Shown here in pieces: positions 35,098 to 44,106 of a stretch of DNA of 64,000 bases. The stretch lies in the NCBI RefSeq assembly GCF_047785965.1, contig NZ_JBLOBF010000001.1, positions 301,018 through 365,017 on the forward strand, in the 5' to 3' direction. Positions within the stretch are counted from its first letter, which is position 1, and each line of letters starts with the position of its first letter. The notes beneath the pieces were generated by a model. It was given only the letters and a program-made list of their open reading frames with translations, did no database searches and was not told where the DNA came from. Both the position numbers and the translations under genes were made by a program. Source of the DNA: Caldisericum exile_A. GTDB taxonomy: Bacteria; Caldisericota; Caldisericia; Caldisericales; Caldisericaceae.

Positions 35098-36969
35098 ATG
35101 GCACCAAAAAATGATAATTTAAAAAATACAATGATAAGAGAAGCAATTGGATGGATACTTCTAATTATTGTTTTATTCTTTGCTTCTAAATTTTTATTTA
35201 GTGGTAATAATACTACAGTTGAAACTATTCCATTTTCGCAATTTTTAAACTATGTTGAGCAAAAAGAATTTACTAATGTTGTAATAAAAACACAGGATAA
35301 TGTAATGACAATGGTTGTTGGCACCTTAAAAGATGGAAGGCAAGTACAAGCAAAAACATTACCATATTCAACTGTTCTTGAAGATGAGCTAAAAAAGTCC
35401 GGGACAACATACGACGTTCAACAGACAAGTTCCACATTTGTTAATATCCTCTGGAATATTGTGCCATGGGTCATTATGATAGCTCTTTGGTGGTTTTTAA
35501 TGCAAAGAATGCTTGGTGGTGCTTCATCCTCTTCAAATCAAGCATTTAGTTTTGGAAAGAGTAAGGCAAAACTCTTTTTAGAAAACAAGCCACAAATAAC
35601 ATTTAAAGATGTTGCAGGAGCAGATGAAGTAAAAGAAGAAGTTAAAGAGATTATTGAGTTTCTTAAAAATCCTCGTAAATTCACCAAATACGGAGCCAAA
35701 ATACCTAAAGGAGTTTTGTTAGTTGGTCCTCCCGGTTGTGGAAAAACATTAATAGCCAAAGCAATCGCAGGAGAAGCAGATGTTCCCTTTTTCTCTGTAT
35801 CTGGTTCAGAATTTGTAGAGATGTTTGTTGGAGTTGGAGCCTCACGTGTAAGAGATCTGTTTGATCAAGCAAGAAAATATGCACCATGCATTGTTTTCAT
35901 AGATGAAATTGATGCAGTTGGAAGATACAGGGGCGCAGGAATTGGTGGTGGACATGATGAAAGAGAACAAACATTAAACCAACTTCTTGTAGAAATGGAT
36001 GGTTTCGATCCGCATACTGGAATTATTGTTATTGCTGCAACAAATAGACCCGATATACTTGATCCAGCATTACTAAGACCAGGACGATTTGACAGAAGAA
36101 TTGTTGTTGGTCTCCCAGATACTAAAGAAAGAGAAGAAATATTAAAGCTTCATGCAAGAGGAAAACCTTTAGCAGAGGATGTAAACCTTACCGCAATTGC
36201 ACAACAGACTGCAGGCTTTACTGGAGCAGATCTTGAGAATCTATTAAACGAAGCAGCATTAATTGCTGTTAGAAAGGGACAAGAAAAAATAACCCAAAAA
36301 GAGATTGAAGAAGCAATAGACAAAATTATTGCAGGTCCAGAGAAAAAGTCACTTGTCCTTTCCGAAGAAGAGAAAAAAATTGTATGTTTCCATGAAACAG
36401 GTCATGCAGTTGTCACTACCGCTCTCCCTTCTGGTGATGTAGTTCATAGAATCTCCATTGTTTCAAGAGGCTTAGCTCTTGGTTATAATGTTCAGTTACC
36501 TGAAAAAGATAAATATCTTCAGAAAAAGAGCGAACTTATTAATAAAATTGCTGCACTTCTTGGCGGACGAGCTGCGGAAGAAATATTTATAGGTGAAGTT
36601 TCAACGGGGGCTGCAAATGATCTTGAGCGAGCTACGGATATTGCAAGAAAAATGGTTAGAGCTTATGGCATGTCAGAAAAGCTTGGTCCAATTACTTTTG
36701 GTAAGCAAGAGGAGCTCATTTTCCTTGGAAAAGAATTGGGAGAGCAAAGAAATTACAGTGAAAAAACTGCTGATCTCATTGATGCAGAGGTAAAAAGATT
36801 TGTAGAATTAGCTTATAATAAGGCAAAGAAAGTGATTGAAATAAATAAAGAACTTATCTTTGAAATAGTTGATGTTCTTAAGCAAAAAGAGACACTCCAG
36901 GGTGATGAGCTTAGAAGTTACCTCTCAAGGGTTAAAAAAGAGGCAGAAGTTAATTTCGAAAACATTTAA
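35098..36969 (+). CDS. ftsH: ATP-dependent zinc metalloprotease FtsH
   Basis: A 623-residue membrane-bound AAA protease that degrades misfolded or short-lived membrane and soluble proteins. Two N-terminal transmembrane helices (about 15-35 and 115-135) flank the periplasmic part. Walker A GPPGCGKT (210-217), Walker B CIVFIDEIDAVG, SRH ATNRPDILDPALLRPGRFD, zinc motif HETGH (432-436) and a distal Asp (NDLERATDIA) follow. GGGAGG precedes the ATG by 11 nt, a long spacing. The 3' end overlaps nth. Confidence 0.96.
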   Translation: MAPKNDNLKNTMIREAIGWILLIIVLFFASKFLFSGNNTTVETIPFSQFLNYVEQKEFTNVVIKTQDNVMTMVVGTLKDGRQVQAKTLPYSTVLEDELKKSGTTYDVQQTSSTFVNILWNIVPWVIMIALWWFLMQRMLGGASSSSNQAFSFGKSKAKLFLENKPQITFKDVAGADEVKEEVKEIIEFLKNPRKFTKYGAKIPKGVLLVGPPGCGKTLIAKAIAGEADVPFFSVSGSEFVEMFVGVGASRVRDLFDQARKYAPCIVFIDEIDAVGRYRGAGIGGGHDEREQTLNQLLVEMDGFDPHTGIIVIAATNRPDILDPALLRPGRFDRRIVVGLPDTKEREEILKLHARGKPLAEDVNLTAIAQQTAGFTGADLENLLNEAALIAVRKGQEKITQKEIEEAIDKIIAGPEKKSLVLSEEEKKIVCFHETGHAVVTTALPSGDVVHRISIVSRGLALGYNVQLPEKDKYLQKKSELINKIAALLGGRAAEEIFIGEVSTGAANDLERATDIARKMVRAYGMSEKLGPITFGKQEELIFLGKELGEQRNYSEKTADLIDAEVKRFVELAYNKAKKVIEINKELIFEIVDVLKQKETLQGDELRSYLSRVKKEAEVNFENI

Positions 36970-37621
36970 CTTACTCGTTGAATATTTTGGAAGACAAAAT
37001 TGGTGGCCTGCCGAAACGCCATTCGAAGTGATTGTTGGATCCATTTTAACACACCAAACTTCTTGGAAAAATGTTGAAAAGGCAATTACAAGATTAAAAA
37101 AGAATGGCCTTTTAGACCCTAAAGCACTTTTTAGCCTTCCGATAGAAAAGCTTGCAGAACTGATAAGAGAAACTGGTTTTTACAGATTAAAGGCACAAAG
37201 ACTGAAAAATTTTTTGGAGTTCTTCAAGAATTATAATTTTGACCTCGATAAATTGAAAGATAAGGATATTTTTTCTTTAAGAGAAGAATTATTGAGCGTA
37301 AAAGGCATTGGAAAAGAAACTGCAGATTCAATAATTCTTTATGCACTTAATAAGCCAATATTTGTAGTAGATAACTACACGAAACGATTTGGTATGCGTT
37401 TTGGCATACTTGATGAAGATATTTCTTATGACAAGGTAAGAGATTTGTTTGAAAGCTCCCTAAAAAATAAGGATATTAACATTACCTTACAAACATTTAA
37501 AGAAATGCACGCTCTTATTGTTGAGTTAGGAAAGAATTTCTGCAAAAATAAGCCAAATTGTAACAATTGTCCTTTAAATAAAGATTGCCTTAAGAAAGGA
37601 GTTAAAAATGAGTATAGTTAG
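36905..37621 (+). CDS. nth: Endonuclease III-like HhH-GPD DNA glycosylase
   Basis: About 238 residues. HhH-GPD core with VGSILTHQTSWKNVEKAI, hairpin LLSVKGIGKETADSIILYA, catalytic Asp in FVVDNYTKRFG, and a C-terminal 4Fe-4S cluster (C-x5-C-x2-C-x5-C around CKNKPNCNNCPLNKDC). It removes oxidised or mismatched bases. The start is unsure: the ATG at 36905 lies inside ftsH and no good Shine-Dalgarno is seen; homology really begins near 36960. Translation is probably coupled to ftsH. It overlaps the next gene by 14 bp. Confidence 0.82.
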   Translation: MSLEVTSQGLKKRQKLISKTFNLLVEYFGRQNWWPAETPFEVIVGSILTHQTSWKNVEKAITRLKKNGLLDPKALFSLPIEKLAELIRETGFYRLKAQRLKNFLEFFKNYNFDLDKLKDKDIFSLREELLSVKGIGKETADSIILYALNKPIFVVDNYTKRFGMRFGILDEDISYDKVRDLFESSLKNKDINITLQTFKEMHALIVELGKNFCKNKPNCNNCPLNKDCLKKGVKNEYS

Positions 37622-38696
37622 AATTGTAGATCAGGTCTCATACGACGAAGATTTATTAAAGGAAAAATTGACTGAGGTTTTAGATTGGGTAAATTTAAAA
37701 GAAGTCCAAGACAAAAAAATTTTGATATTTTTTGATTATTCAACGCCTAATTTGCTAATATTAAAAACATTGTTCAATCTCCTAAAATCTAACGGTGCAA
37801 AGTCTATTGAATTTGGAACTTCAGTAATGACGAAAATGCAAAAAAATTTGATATCTGAAATTGAAAAACAGGGTTTCATTTTGCATGATTTTAGAAATGA
37901 ACCGTATGAAGAATTTGGGGTCGACTTAAAAAGTAAAAAGAGCCAACATTTTTTTGGATATCAAGTTCTCTCTCCATCACAATATCAAACAGAAAAAGCT
38001 TTTGAAAACTCAGACATTTTCAAGGTGAGAACTCTTAAAAAAATATTTATTCCAGAATCAATAGCATCAAGTGATTACATAATTCCAGTAATAAAACTAA
38101 AAGATTCCCCTATTAACAAAATCGGTGGATTTATAAACTCTTTGCTATATATGGTCCCAACAAACGTGAGATCTGAAATATTTCTAAAAGCACTCTCTTT
38201 GAAATTTACCGACGCATTGCTTGATGTTTATGGCGTAATAAAAAATTCAATTTTATTTGGTTTAGTTGATGGTATAGTTGGTGATCTAACTAAAACTGAC
38301 GACGATGACTTTGGAGTACTCTTTTCATCTAATGATCTTCTCTCTTTAGATTCTGTAATTTCAGTTCTTATAGGTTTTCGTTCTTCCGACATTGAATCAA
38401 ATAAGTTAGGTTCAATATATGACTTAGGACATGGTCTTTTGAAAGAAGTAGTAATAGATGGAGAAGATTTTATAAAGCTTAGAAAAGAACTTACAAAAAA
38501 GTTGAAGTTTAAAAAATACTTTGATAAGAAAATACATCCTCAATTAATAAATCAGGATAAAGAGATTGAATCCATAAGTATTTTCTGTCCAACCGGAGCA
38601 ATCGAAAATAAAAATTCTCAATACTCAATAAATAAATCAAAATGCATTAAATGTAACTTTTGCGTGGAACTTGCGCCAAGTGCTTTTGATGTCTAA
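37608..38696 (+). CDS. DUF362 family protein with C-terminal ferredoxin-like motif
   Basis: 362 residues. The N-terminal 290 resemble DUF362 (a domain often fused to ferredoxins): VDWVNLKEVQDKKILIF-like opening, IPVIKLKD, and GLVDGIVGD. The C-terminus has CPTGAI followed by CIKCNFCVELAP, i.e. one half of a 2x(4Fe-4S) ferredoxin fold. Function is unknown; a redox role is inferred from the cysteines. It overlaps nth by 14 bp with AAGGAG upstream. Confidence 0.7.
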   Translation: MSIVRIVDQVSYDEDLLKEKLTEVLDWVNLKEVQDKKILIFFDYSTPNLLILKTLFNLLKSNGAKSIEFGTSVMTKMQKNLISEIEKQGFILHDFRNEPYEEFGVDLKSKKSQHFFGYQVLSPSQYQTEKAFENSDIFKVRTLKKIFIPESIASSDYIIPVIKLKDSPINKIGGFINSLLYMVPTNVRSEIFLKALSLKFTDALLDVYGVIKNSILFGLVDGIVGDLTKTDDDDFGVLFSSNDLLSLDSVISVLIGFRSSDIESNKLGSIYDLGHGLLKEVVIDGEDFIKLRKELTKKLKFKKYFDKKIHPQLINQDKEIESISIFCPTGAIENKNSQYSINKSKCIKCNFCVELAPSAFDV

Positions 38697-38730
38697 TGTT
38701 TTATCAATTAATAAAATCCTTCTTACTATT

Positions 38731-40005
38731 CTAATGGTAGAGTAGAATAAATACTAAATCAGAAATTATTATTTCAAGCAATGTTATAGGAGCAACTCTC
38801 TTTATATATTCGCCCCAACTGACTTCAATTCCAGCGTTTTTGAGAATAGAAAGGCCAACTACATTAGGCGAAGCACCTATTGGAGTCATCGAGCCTCCTA
38901 CATCAGTTCCAAAAGTAGTTATAAGAGCCATACTTATTATAGTTACGGGCACTTTACCCGCAAGCGATCTTATCAAAGGAACCATAGAAGCAGCAAATGG
39001 AACATTGTCAATAAAAGCTGATAAAATACTTGAAGTCCAAAGTAGGATGTTCTTAGTGATAAATGAACTTCCCTTTGCAAAAATAATTATTAGGTTTGCA
39101 ATTGACTGAATAACTCCCGTCACCTCAAGAGCCCCGATAATTATGAATAGTGTTGCGAAAAACACAATTACTTCCCAATCTATCTTTTCCCAAATATTTC
39201 CTAATTGGCGAGCATTTAGTATCAATCCAATAGTGGCGCCAATAATTCCCACATGTCCTACGCTTATCCCAATCTTATCATGGATAATGAGAAATAGAAC
39301 TGTAAGCAAAAAACTAAAAATACCAGAATAAAACATGTATGAGTCTTTTATATGCTCAAAAGGTTTTATTGACGTTACATAACTTTCACTTAATTTTTTT
39401 GCTTTAGCAAATTCATTTTTATTTACAAAATAGAATAGAAATGCGTTTAAGAAAAGAAGAATTATCACTAATGGTGCTAAGTAAATCACATACTGTTCAA
39501 GGGAAATACCTAAACCTGTTCCAAGAATAATATTTGGTGGGTTTCCCATAAGTGTTGCCGAACCGCCCAAATTTGATGCTGCTACTTGGGACAAAACAAA
39601 AGGAACAGGATTTGCATCAAGTTGTTTAGCAATTTGAATACTAAGTGAAGCCATAAAAAGCATCACGGTAATACTATCCATAAAAGCAGCAAGAACTCCA
39701 GTAACTACAGCCAATCCAATGAAAATTATTGAAGGTTTCCCTTTTGAAAATTTTACAACATATGAGCCCAAAAAATCAAAGAAGCCACTTTCAACAAGGA
39801 TTCTAACGAGAATAAACATACCCAAGATAAGCCCCATGGCTTCCCAATTTATCAATGATACTACCTGCGTATCTTTTATGATACCTAAAATAAATAACAA
39901 AACAGCTCCACTCAATGTTGTTATCGACCTTGGCAATAAGTCTGCGATTATTAAAGCATAAACTAAAATAAAAATTAATGAAGAAGTTAGAGCTTGTGGA
40001 TTCAT
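38731..40005 (-). CDS. Ion transporter of the ArsB/NhaD (IT) superfamily
   Basis: 424 residues, 10-12 predicted membrane helices. Family-like stretches include NWEAMGLILGMFILVRIL, AFMDSITVMLFM, the LGGSATLMGNPPNIILG hairpin, and SAFIDNVPFAASMVPLI followed by DVGGSMTPIGASPNVVG. The two symmetry-related hairpins with conserved Gly/Asn/Pro suggest an anion permease or a Na+/H+ antiporter; the substrate is not readable. It lies 13 nt downstream of a universal stress protein gene with GGAGGT, so the two are co-transcribed. Confidence 0.85.
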   Translation of the reverse strand: MNPQALTSSLIFILVYALIIADLLPRSITTLSGAVLLFILGIIKDTQVVSLINWEAMGLILGMFILVRILVESGFFDFLGSYVVKFSKGKPSIIFIGLAVVTGVLAAFMDSITVMLFMASLSIQIAKQLDANPVPFVLSQVAASNLGGSATLMGNPPNIILGTGLGISLEQYVIYLAPLVIILLFLNAFLFYFVNKNEFAKAKKLSESYVTSIKPFEHIKDSYMFYSGIFSFLLTVLFLIIHDKIGISVGHVGIIGATIGLILNARQLGNIWEKIDWEVIVFFATLFIIIGALEVTGVIQSIANLIIIFAKGSSFITKNILLWTSSILSAFIDNVPFAASMVPLIRSLAGKVPVTIISMALITTFGTDVGGSMTPIGASPNVVGLSILKNAGIEVSWGEYIKRVAPITLLEIIISDLVFILLYH

Positions 40006-40018
40006 GTTTACCTCCAGT

Positions 40019-40819
40019 TTAATCGCAAATTAAAAGCAATGGTTTTGGAAGAAAGGCAACAACCAATTTAAGAGTTGCATCTAATGAAAATGGCTTAAAA
40101 ATGTTATGAAGAGTGTAAGACGGTCTTGGAGAACCTCTCGAACCAACTATTAAGTCAGAAAATTCTGCTCTTTTTAGAATTGAGTTAATTTCGCTTTCTT
40201 CTGCATAAGTGATAGTGTAATTTACATGATAATTATTAAGTAGTTCTTTGACCCTTTCTGCAATTTTCTCTTTAGGCTCTCTTAAAATTAATGCTTCAAC
40301 TTCAGAATTCCAAAAAGAAGCTAACTTTCCAACCTCTACTGTTGCAATCTCTGAATATTTACTGCCAGATGTAGGATGTAGAATTTTTGGGGATTTCTTT
40401 ATCTCCAGATTTTCGCCCAAAAGAAGCACCGGTATATGAGAGTTAATTAAAAGATTATAAGTAGTTGTTCCTATCTTTATCTTATTTGCCCCTAATCCTG
40501 CATGAGTTTCTATAACTATTAGATCAATATTTTTTCTCCTTGCATAATTAAGAAGTACATGCACAGGATTTCCTTCTATTACCTCTGTTTGAAACTTTGC
40601 ACCCTTTTCTTCCAATAACAACTCTAATTTGTTAAGAGTTTCCTCTGCAAGTGACTTCATTTCTCTAAAAACTGTCTTTGTATAGTAACCAGCAAAGGGA
40701 CCAAGATTTATAACACTTAGAAGAAATAGAGTTGAATCAGGAAAAAGATTATAGGTATATTGAACAACTTCTTCAATAATTGAGGAATTATCAATAAGAA
40801 TTAAAACCTTTTTATACAT
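40019..40819 (-). CDS. Universal stress protein, tandem UspA domains
   Basis: 266 residues: two UspA repeats. The first (KVLILIDNSS ... IDLIVIETHAG ... HIPVLLLGE) and the second, which has a shorter SDLIVGSRGS segment. UspA domains bind ATP or signal nucleotides and respond to stress. Co-transcribed with the ion transporter, so it may modulate that transporter (inference). Strong AGGAGGT 8 nt before the ATG. Confidence 0.85.
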   Translation of the reverse strand: MYKKVLILIDNSSIIEEVVQYTYNLFPDSTLFLLSVINLGPFAGYYTKTVFREMKSLAEETLNKLELLLEEKGAKFQTEVIEGNPVHVLLNYARRKNIDLIVIETHAGLGANKIKIGTTTYNLLINSHIPVLLLGENLEIKKSPKILHPTSGSKYSEIATVEVGKLASFWNSEVEALILREPKEKIAERVKELLNNYHVNYTITYAEESEINSILKRAEFSDLIVGSRGSPRPSYTLHNIFKPFSLDATLKLVVAFLPKPLLLICD

Positions 40820-40847
40820 TTTTTTATTTACCTCCTTGCTAAGTATT

Positions 40848-40897
40848 ATTCTAATAATTTTGCTATTTTTTGCAAGTTTGAGAAAAGATTGTATAAT
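40848..40897. promoter_or_regulatory. Divergent promoters for uspA and era sharing one -35 hexamer
   Basis: The palindrome TTGCAA (40870-40875) is flanked on both sides by 16-bp spacers. To the right is TATAAT (40892-40897) for era; to the left, on the minus strand, TAGAAT (40848-40853) for uspA. One hexamer can therefore serve as -35 for both directions. Confidence 0.6.
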
Positions 40898-40927
40898 TTA
40901 AAAACAAAAAATAAACTGAGGTGCAAA

Positions 40928-41812
40928 GTGAAAAGTGGAATTGTAACAATTTTAGGAAGACCCAATGTTGGTAAATCAACTCTTCTTAACTATATTGTAC
41001 AGAGAAAAATATCAATTGTTACTCCAAAACCACAGACAACAAGATTTCGAATTTTAGGAGTAAAAAACCTAAAAGATGCTCAAATCGTGTTTGCAGATAC
41101 TCCTGGTTTTCATTTGGCAAAAAGTGCCTTAAACAAGTATATGGTTAATGTTGCAATAAAAAGTCTTGAAGGGGCTGATCTTGTGTACCTAATGGTTGAA
41201 GTTAAAGACTATATTGGAGAAGAATATCCTGAATTGCTCAAACATCTTAAAGGTTTAACAGTGCCCGTATTTTTAGTAATTAATAAAATTGATATGTATA
41301 AAGATGAAGATATAAGGAAAACTGAGGAAGTCTTTAGAGGTCTTTATGATTTTAAAGAGGTTTTTAAGATATCTGCGCTAACTGGTAAGAATGTTGATGC
41401 TTTAATTGAAAAAACTGTCGAATATCTCCCTGAAGGACCTCGCTACTTTGGAGAAGGAGAAGTAACAGACCTTCCATTTCATCTTCAGGTTGCAGAGTTG
41501 ATTAGGGAAAAGTTATATTTGTTACTTAAACAAGAACTTCCTTATGAAACCGCAGTGACAGTTGAGGAAGTAAAAGAAAGAGAAAATGGCGTCCTTTATA
41601 TAAATGCAGTAATACATGTTGCAAAAGAGTCTCAAAAGGGTATAGTTATTGGAGCAAATGGCTCAATGATTAAAAAAATTGGAACTACAACAAGACTTGA
41701 ACTTCAAGAAATCTTGAAAAAACCAATCTATCTTGAGTTACAAGTTAAAGTTGAGGAGGATTGGCCAAAACTCGAAGGAAAATTAAAGAAGTTAGGGTAT
41801 ATTATTGAATAA
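40928..41812 (+). CDS. era: GTPase Era
   Basis: 294 residues. G motifs: GRPNVGKSTLLNYI (G1), TTRFRI (G2), DTPGFH (G3), NKID (G4). C-terminal KH domain with GANGSMIKKIG binds the 16S rRNA 3' end. The open frame extends to 40889, but that TTG lies in the -10 box; the GTG at 40928 has GAGGTG 4 nt upstream and is the start. Confidence 0.95.
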   Translation: MKSGIVTILGRPNVGKSTLLNYIVQRKISIVTPKPQTTRFRILGVKNLKDAQIVFADTPGFHLAKSALNKYMVNVAIKSLEGADLVYLMVEVKDYIGEEYPELLKHLKGLTVPVFLVINKIDMYKDEDIRKTEEVFRGLYDFKEVFKISALTGKNVDALIEKTVEYLPEGPRYFGEGEVTDLPFHLQVAELIREKLYLLLKQELPYETAVTVEEVKERENGVLYINAVIHVAKESQKGIVIGANGSMIKKIGTTTRLELQEILKKPIYLELQVKVEEDWPKLEGKLKKLGYIIE

Positions 41813-41830
41813 ATAAAAGGAGGTAGTAAA

Positions 41831-42289
41831 ATGGGCATTGAAGACAATTTAAAGTCATTAGGTTTAGAATTACCAAAACCATCAAAGACTCTTGGAAGTT
41901 ATGTTCCAACTATTGTAATTGATTCTAAATTACTTTTCTTTTCTGGTGTTATTCCCGTTGAAAATGGGGAAGTAATAAAGGGTAAATTTGGTAAGAATCT
42001 AAGATTAGAGGAAGCCAAAAAACCTGCACAATTAATTGTGCTTTCAATTCTTGCCAATATAAGAGAAATAACTCAAGATTTTTCAAGAATCAAACAAATA
42101 GTAAAAATTGAAGGTTATGTAAATTGTACCGAAGATTTTGAGGATCAACCAAAAGTTATGAATGAAGTTTCTAACTTACTTGTGAGTATCTTCGGAGAAA
42201 GAGGAAAGCATACCCGCATTGCAGTAGGTGTAAATTCGTTGCCAATGGGTGCATGTCTTGAAGTAGCAGGAATTATTGAATTAGACTGA
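41831..42289 (+). CDS. RidA/YjgF/Rid family protein
   Basis: 152 residues. FFSGVIPVENGEVIKGKFG and HTRIAVGVNSLPMGACLEV match the Rid family, with the Arg that binds imine intermediates. It probably hydrolyses reactive enamines from amino acid metabolism. Longer, ARD1-like RidA subgroup. Ribosome site AGGAGG. It follows era by 18 nt and overlaps a convergent usp gene by 9 bp. Confidence 0.88.
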   Translation: MGIEDNLKSLGLELPKPSKTLGSYVPTIVIDSKLLFFSGVIPVENGEVIKGKFGKNLRLEEAKKPAQLIVLSILANIREITQDFSRIKQIVKIEGYVNCTEDFEDQPKVMNEVSNLLVSIFGERGKHTRIAVGVNSLPMGACLEVAGIIELD

Positions 42290-42700
42290 TGGAATAACTA
42301 AGACAGGAATTTTCGAAAGTCTAATTACATTTTGAACTGTACTTCCAATTAAAGTAGGGGTAAATCCTGCACCAGTAGAGGCTATTGTTATCAATTGTGC
42401 TTTTTCTTCCTCTGCTAAAGATGTAATAACCTTTGAAGGAATTCCGAATTCGACTCTCAAAGTTACATTGAAGCCTTTTTCTTCAAGCTCTTCTTTCACG
42501 TATTTCATCCTTTCAAAATTCCTTTTTCTATATTCTTCAATTTCGAGCTTAGAAGAGCTCCTCCATGTAAATTCCTCATATTCAAGAACATTTACAACTA
42601 TTACTTCTTTAGCACCAAATTCTTTCAACTTTGCTATGTAAGGAATTACCTGCTCGCTAAACTTAGAAAAATCGAATGGAAATAAAATTTTTTGGATCAT
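42281..42700 (-). CDS. Universal stress protein, single UspA domain
   Basis: 139 residues: KILFPFDFSKFSEQVIPY at the N-terminus, LITIASTGAGFTPTLIGSTVQNVI with a divergent G-2x-G-9x-G nucleotide-binding motif, and a C-terminal PVLVIPSV. Ten nt after uppP, with AGGAGGG upstream. Second Usp locus in 2 kb. Confidence 0.88.
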   Translation of the reverse strand: MIQKILFPFDFSKFSEQVIPYIAKLKEFGAKEVIVVNVLEYEEFTWRSSSKLEIEEYRKRNFERMKYVKEELEEKGFNVTLRVEFGIPSKVITSLAEEEKAQLITIASTGAGFTPTLIGSTVQNVIRLSKIPVLVIPSV

Positions 42701-42710
42701 CTTTACCCTC

Positions 42711-43517
42711 CTATTTTATAAAAATTAATCCAAACAAACCAATAAAAATACAATACCCAGCAAAAACATAAAAATTTGTCTTTTTTATCAATGGGAAGAA
42801 TATCCATAAAGAAATTAGTCCTACAATAAAAGAAACTAAGATGCCTATTAGAAGATCAAGTAGAGTAAATGTACCAAGAACATTTCCTCGTACTTCCAAA
42901 AGGGTTGCTCCTAATATAACTGGGATTGCAATAAGAAAAGAAAATCTTGAGGCACTATCTTTATCTAAACCTGAAATTATTCCACCTGTTATTGTAGATC
43001 CTGATCTAGAAATACCCGGAGGAAGTGCAAATATTTGAAAAATTCCCACAATAATTGCATCTATTTGATTAATATCTTTTAAGGTTCTCTTATTTTTATT
43101 AGATAAGATGCTTGCTAATACAAGAAAAGCTGCTGTGATGAAAAACAGGTAAGAAACTTTTTTGGGATCTTGAAACAGTAAATCAACTCTTTTGGAAAAC
43201 AAAACACCAGCAATTCCTGCAGGAATTACAGCTATGATAATCATAAGAAGAAGCCTTTGGTAAAATTTTTCTTCCTCAGTTTTCTTTTGCTTAAAAACAG
43301 TAATGAAACCCTTTAAAAGACCGATTACTTCCCGATAAAAATACACTATAAGAGACAGCAAAGTTCCTGCATGAAGTCCCAATGTAAATGAAAGATTTGG
43401 AATTTTTAAGTTAAACAATGCAGACACCAGAACAAGATGACCAGAGGAGCTTATTGGCAAAAATTCAGTTGCTCCTTGAATGATACCTAAAATTACGGCT
43501 TCCTTTAATCCATTCAT
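42711..43517 (-). CDS. uppP: Undecaprenyl-diphosphatase
   Basis: 268 residues and about 8 membrane helices. Catalytic motifs GATEFLPISSSGHLVL and PPGISRSGSTITGG are complete. It recycles undecaprenyl carrier lipid for cell-wall polymers and confers bacitracin tolerance. Ribosome site GGAGGT. Upstream of a single-domain usp gene on the same strand. Confidence 0.95.
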   Translation of the reverse strand: MNGLKEAVILGIIQGATEFLPISSSGHLVLVSALFNLKIPNLSFTLGLHAGTLLSLIVYFYREVIGLLKGFITVFKQKKTEEEKFYQRLLLMIIIAVIPAGIAGVLFSKRVDLLFQDPKKVSYLFFITAAFLVLASILSNKNKRTLKDINQIDAIIVGIFQIFALPPGISRSGSTITGGIISGLDKDSASRFSFLIAIPVILGATLLEVRGNVLGTFTLLDLLIGILVSFIVGLISLWIFFPLIKKTNFYVFAGYCIFIGLFGLIFIK

Positions 43518-43551
43518 TTATAACCTCCACTTTTGTAATTCTATCACAAAC

Positions 43552-43581
43552 TTGTATAAATAGAAAGCTTTATAGTATAAT
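43552..43581 (+). promoter_or_regulatory. Putative promoter of the PfpI-macro-RNase H operon
   Basis: TTGTAT (43552-43557), 18-bp spacer, TATAAT (43576-43581). The transcript would start near 43588, so the GGAGGTG site at 43587-43593 is at the very 5' end of the mRNA. Confidence 0.55.
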
Positions 43582-43599
43582 TAAGTGGAGGTGAACATT

Positions 43600-44106
43600 A
43601 TGAAAAAAATAGCAGTTCTTATTGAAGACAATTTTAACGAATTTGAGCTAATTTATCCCTACTATAGATTAAAAGAAGAAGGTTTTGAATCAATTCTTGT
43701 AGGCCCCCAACTAAAAACCTATCATTCTAAAGTAGGATTAGAGATGAAGGCTGAGAAATCAATTGATGAAATAAACTTCGACGAATTTGATGGTGTTATA
43801 ATACCTGGAGGATATGCACCAGACTTACTTAGAAGAAATGAAAAAGTCCTCACATTTGTTAGAAAAATGTTTGAGTCTAATAAGTTAGTTGGTGCAATCT
43901 GTCATGCAGGATGGGTACTTATTTCTGCAAAAATTGTAAATGGCGTAACGATGACTTGTTTCTATTCCATAAAAGATGATGTACAAAATGCAGGTGCTAA
44001 ATATGTTGATCAAAGCGTTGTTGTTGATAATAACCTAATAACATCGAGATTCCCAGGCGATCTTCCTGATTTCATGAGAGAAATAATAAAATTCCTTAAA
44101 AGATGA
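43600..44106 (+). CDS. DJ-1/PfpI family protein
   Basis: 168 residues. The nucleophile elbow is GAICHAGWVLISA with Cys, and an acidic residue lies in VLIEDNFNEFELIYPY. The family includes stress-induced proteases, chaperones and deglycases. The frame opens at a GTG (43585) that lies inside the ribosome site; the ATG at 43600 is the start. First of three overlapping genes. Confidence 0.9.
   Translation: MKKIAVLIEDNFNEFELIYPYYRLKEEGFESILVGPQLKTYHSKVGLEMKAEKSIDEINFDEFDGVIIPGGYAPDLLRRNEKVLTFVRKMFESNKLVGAICHAGWVLISAKIVNGVTMTCFYSIKDDVQNAGAKYVDQSVVVDNNLITSRFPGDLPDFMREIIKFLKR

Noticed and set aside
38697..38760. Possible bidirectional terminator between DUF362 and the transporter
   Set aside because: The stem around 38733-38755 is imperfect and AT-rich, and lies in coding sequence; too weak to call.
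40889..40927. Upstream extension of era from a TTG
   Set aside because: The TTG overlaps the TATAAT box; a GTG with GAGGTG at 40928 gives the proper Era N-terminus.
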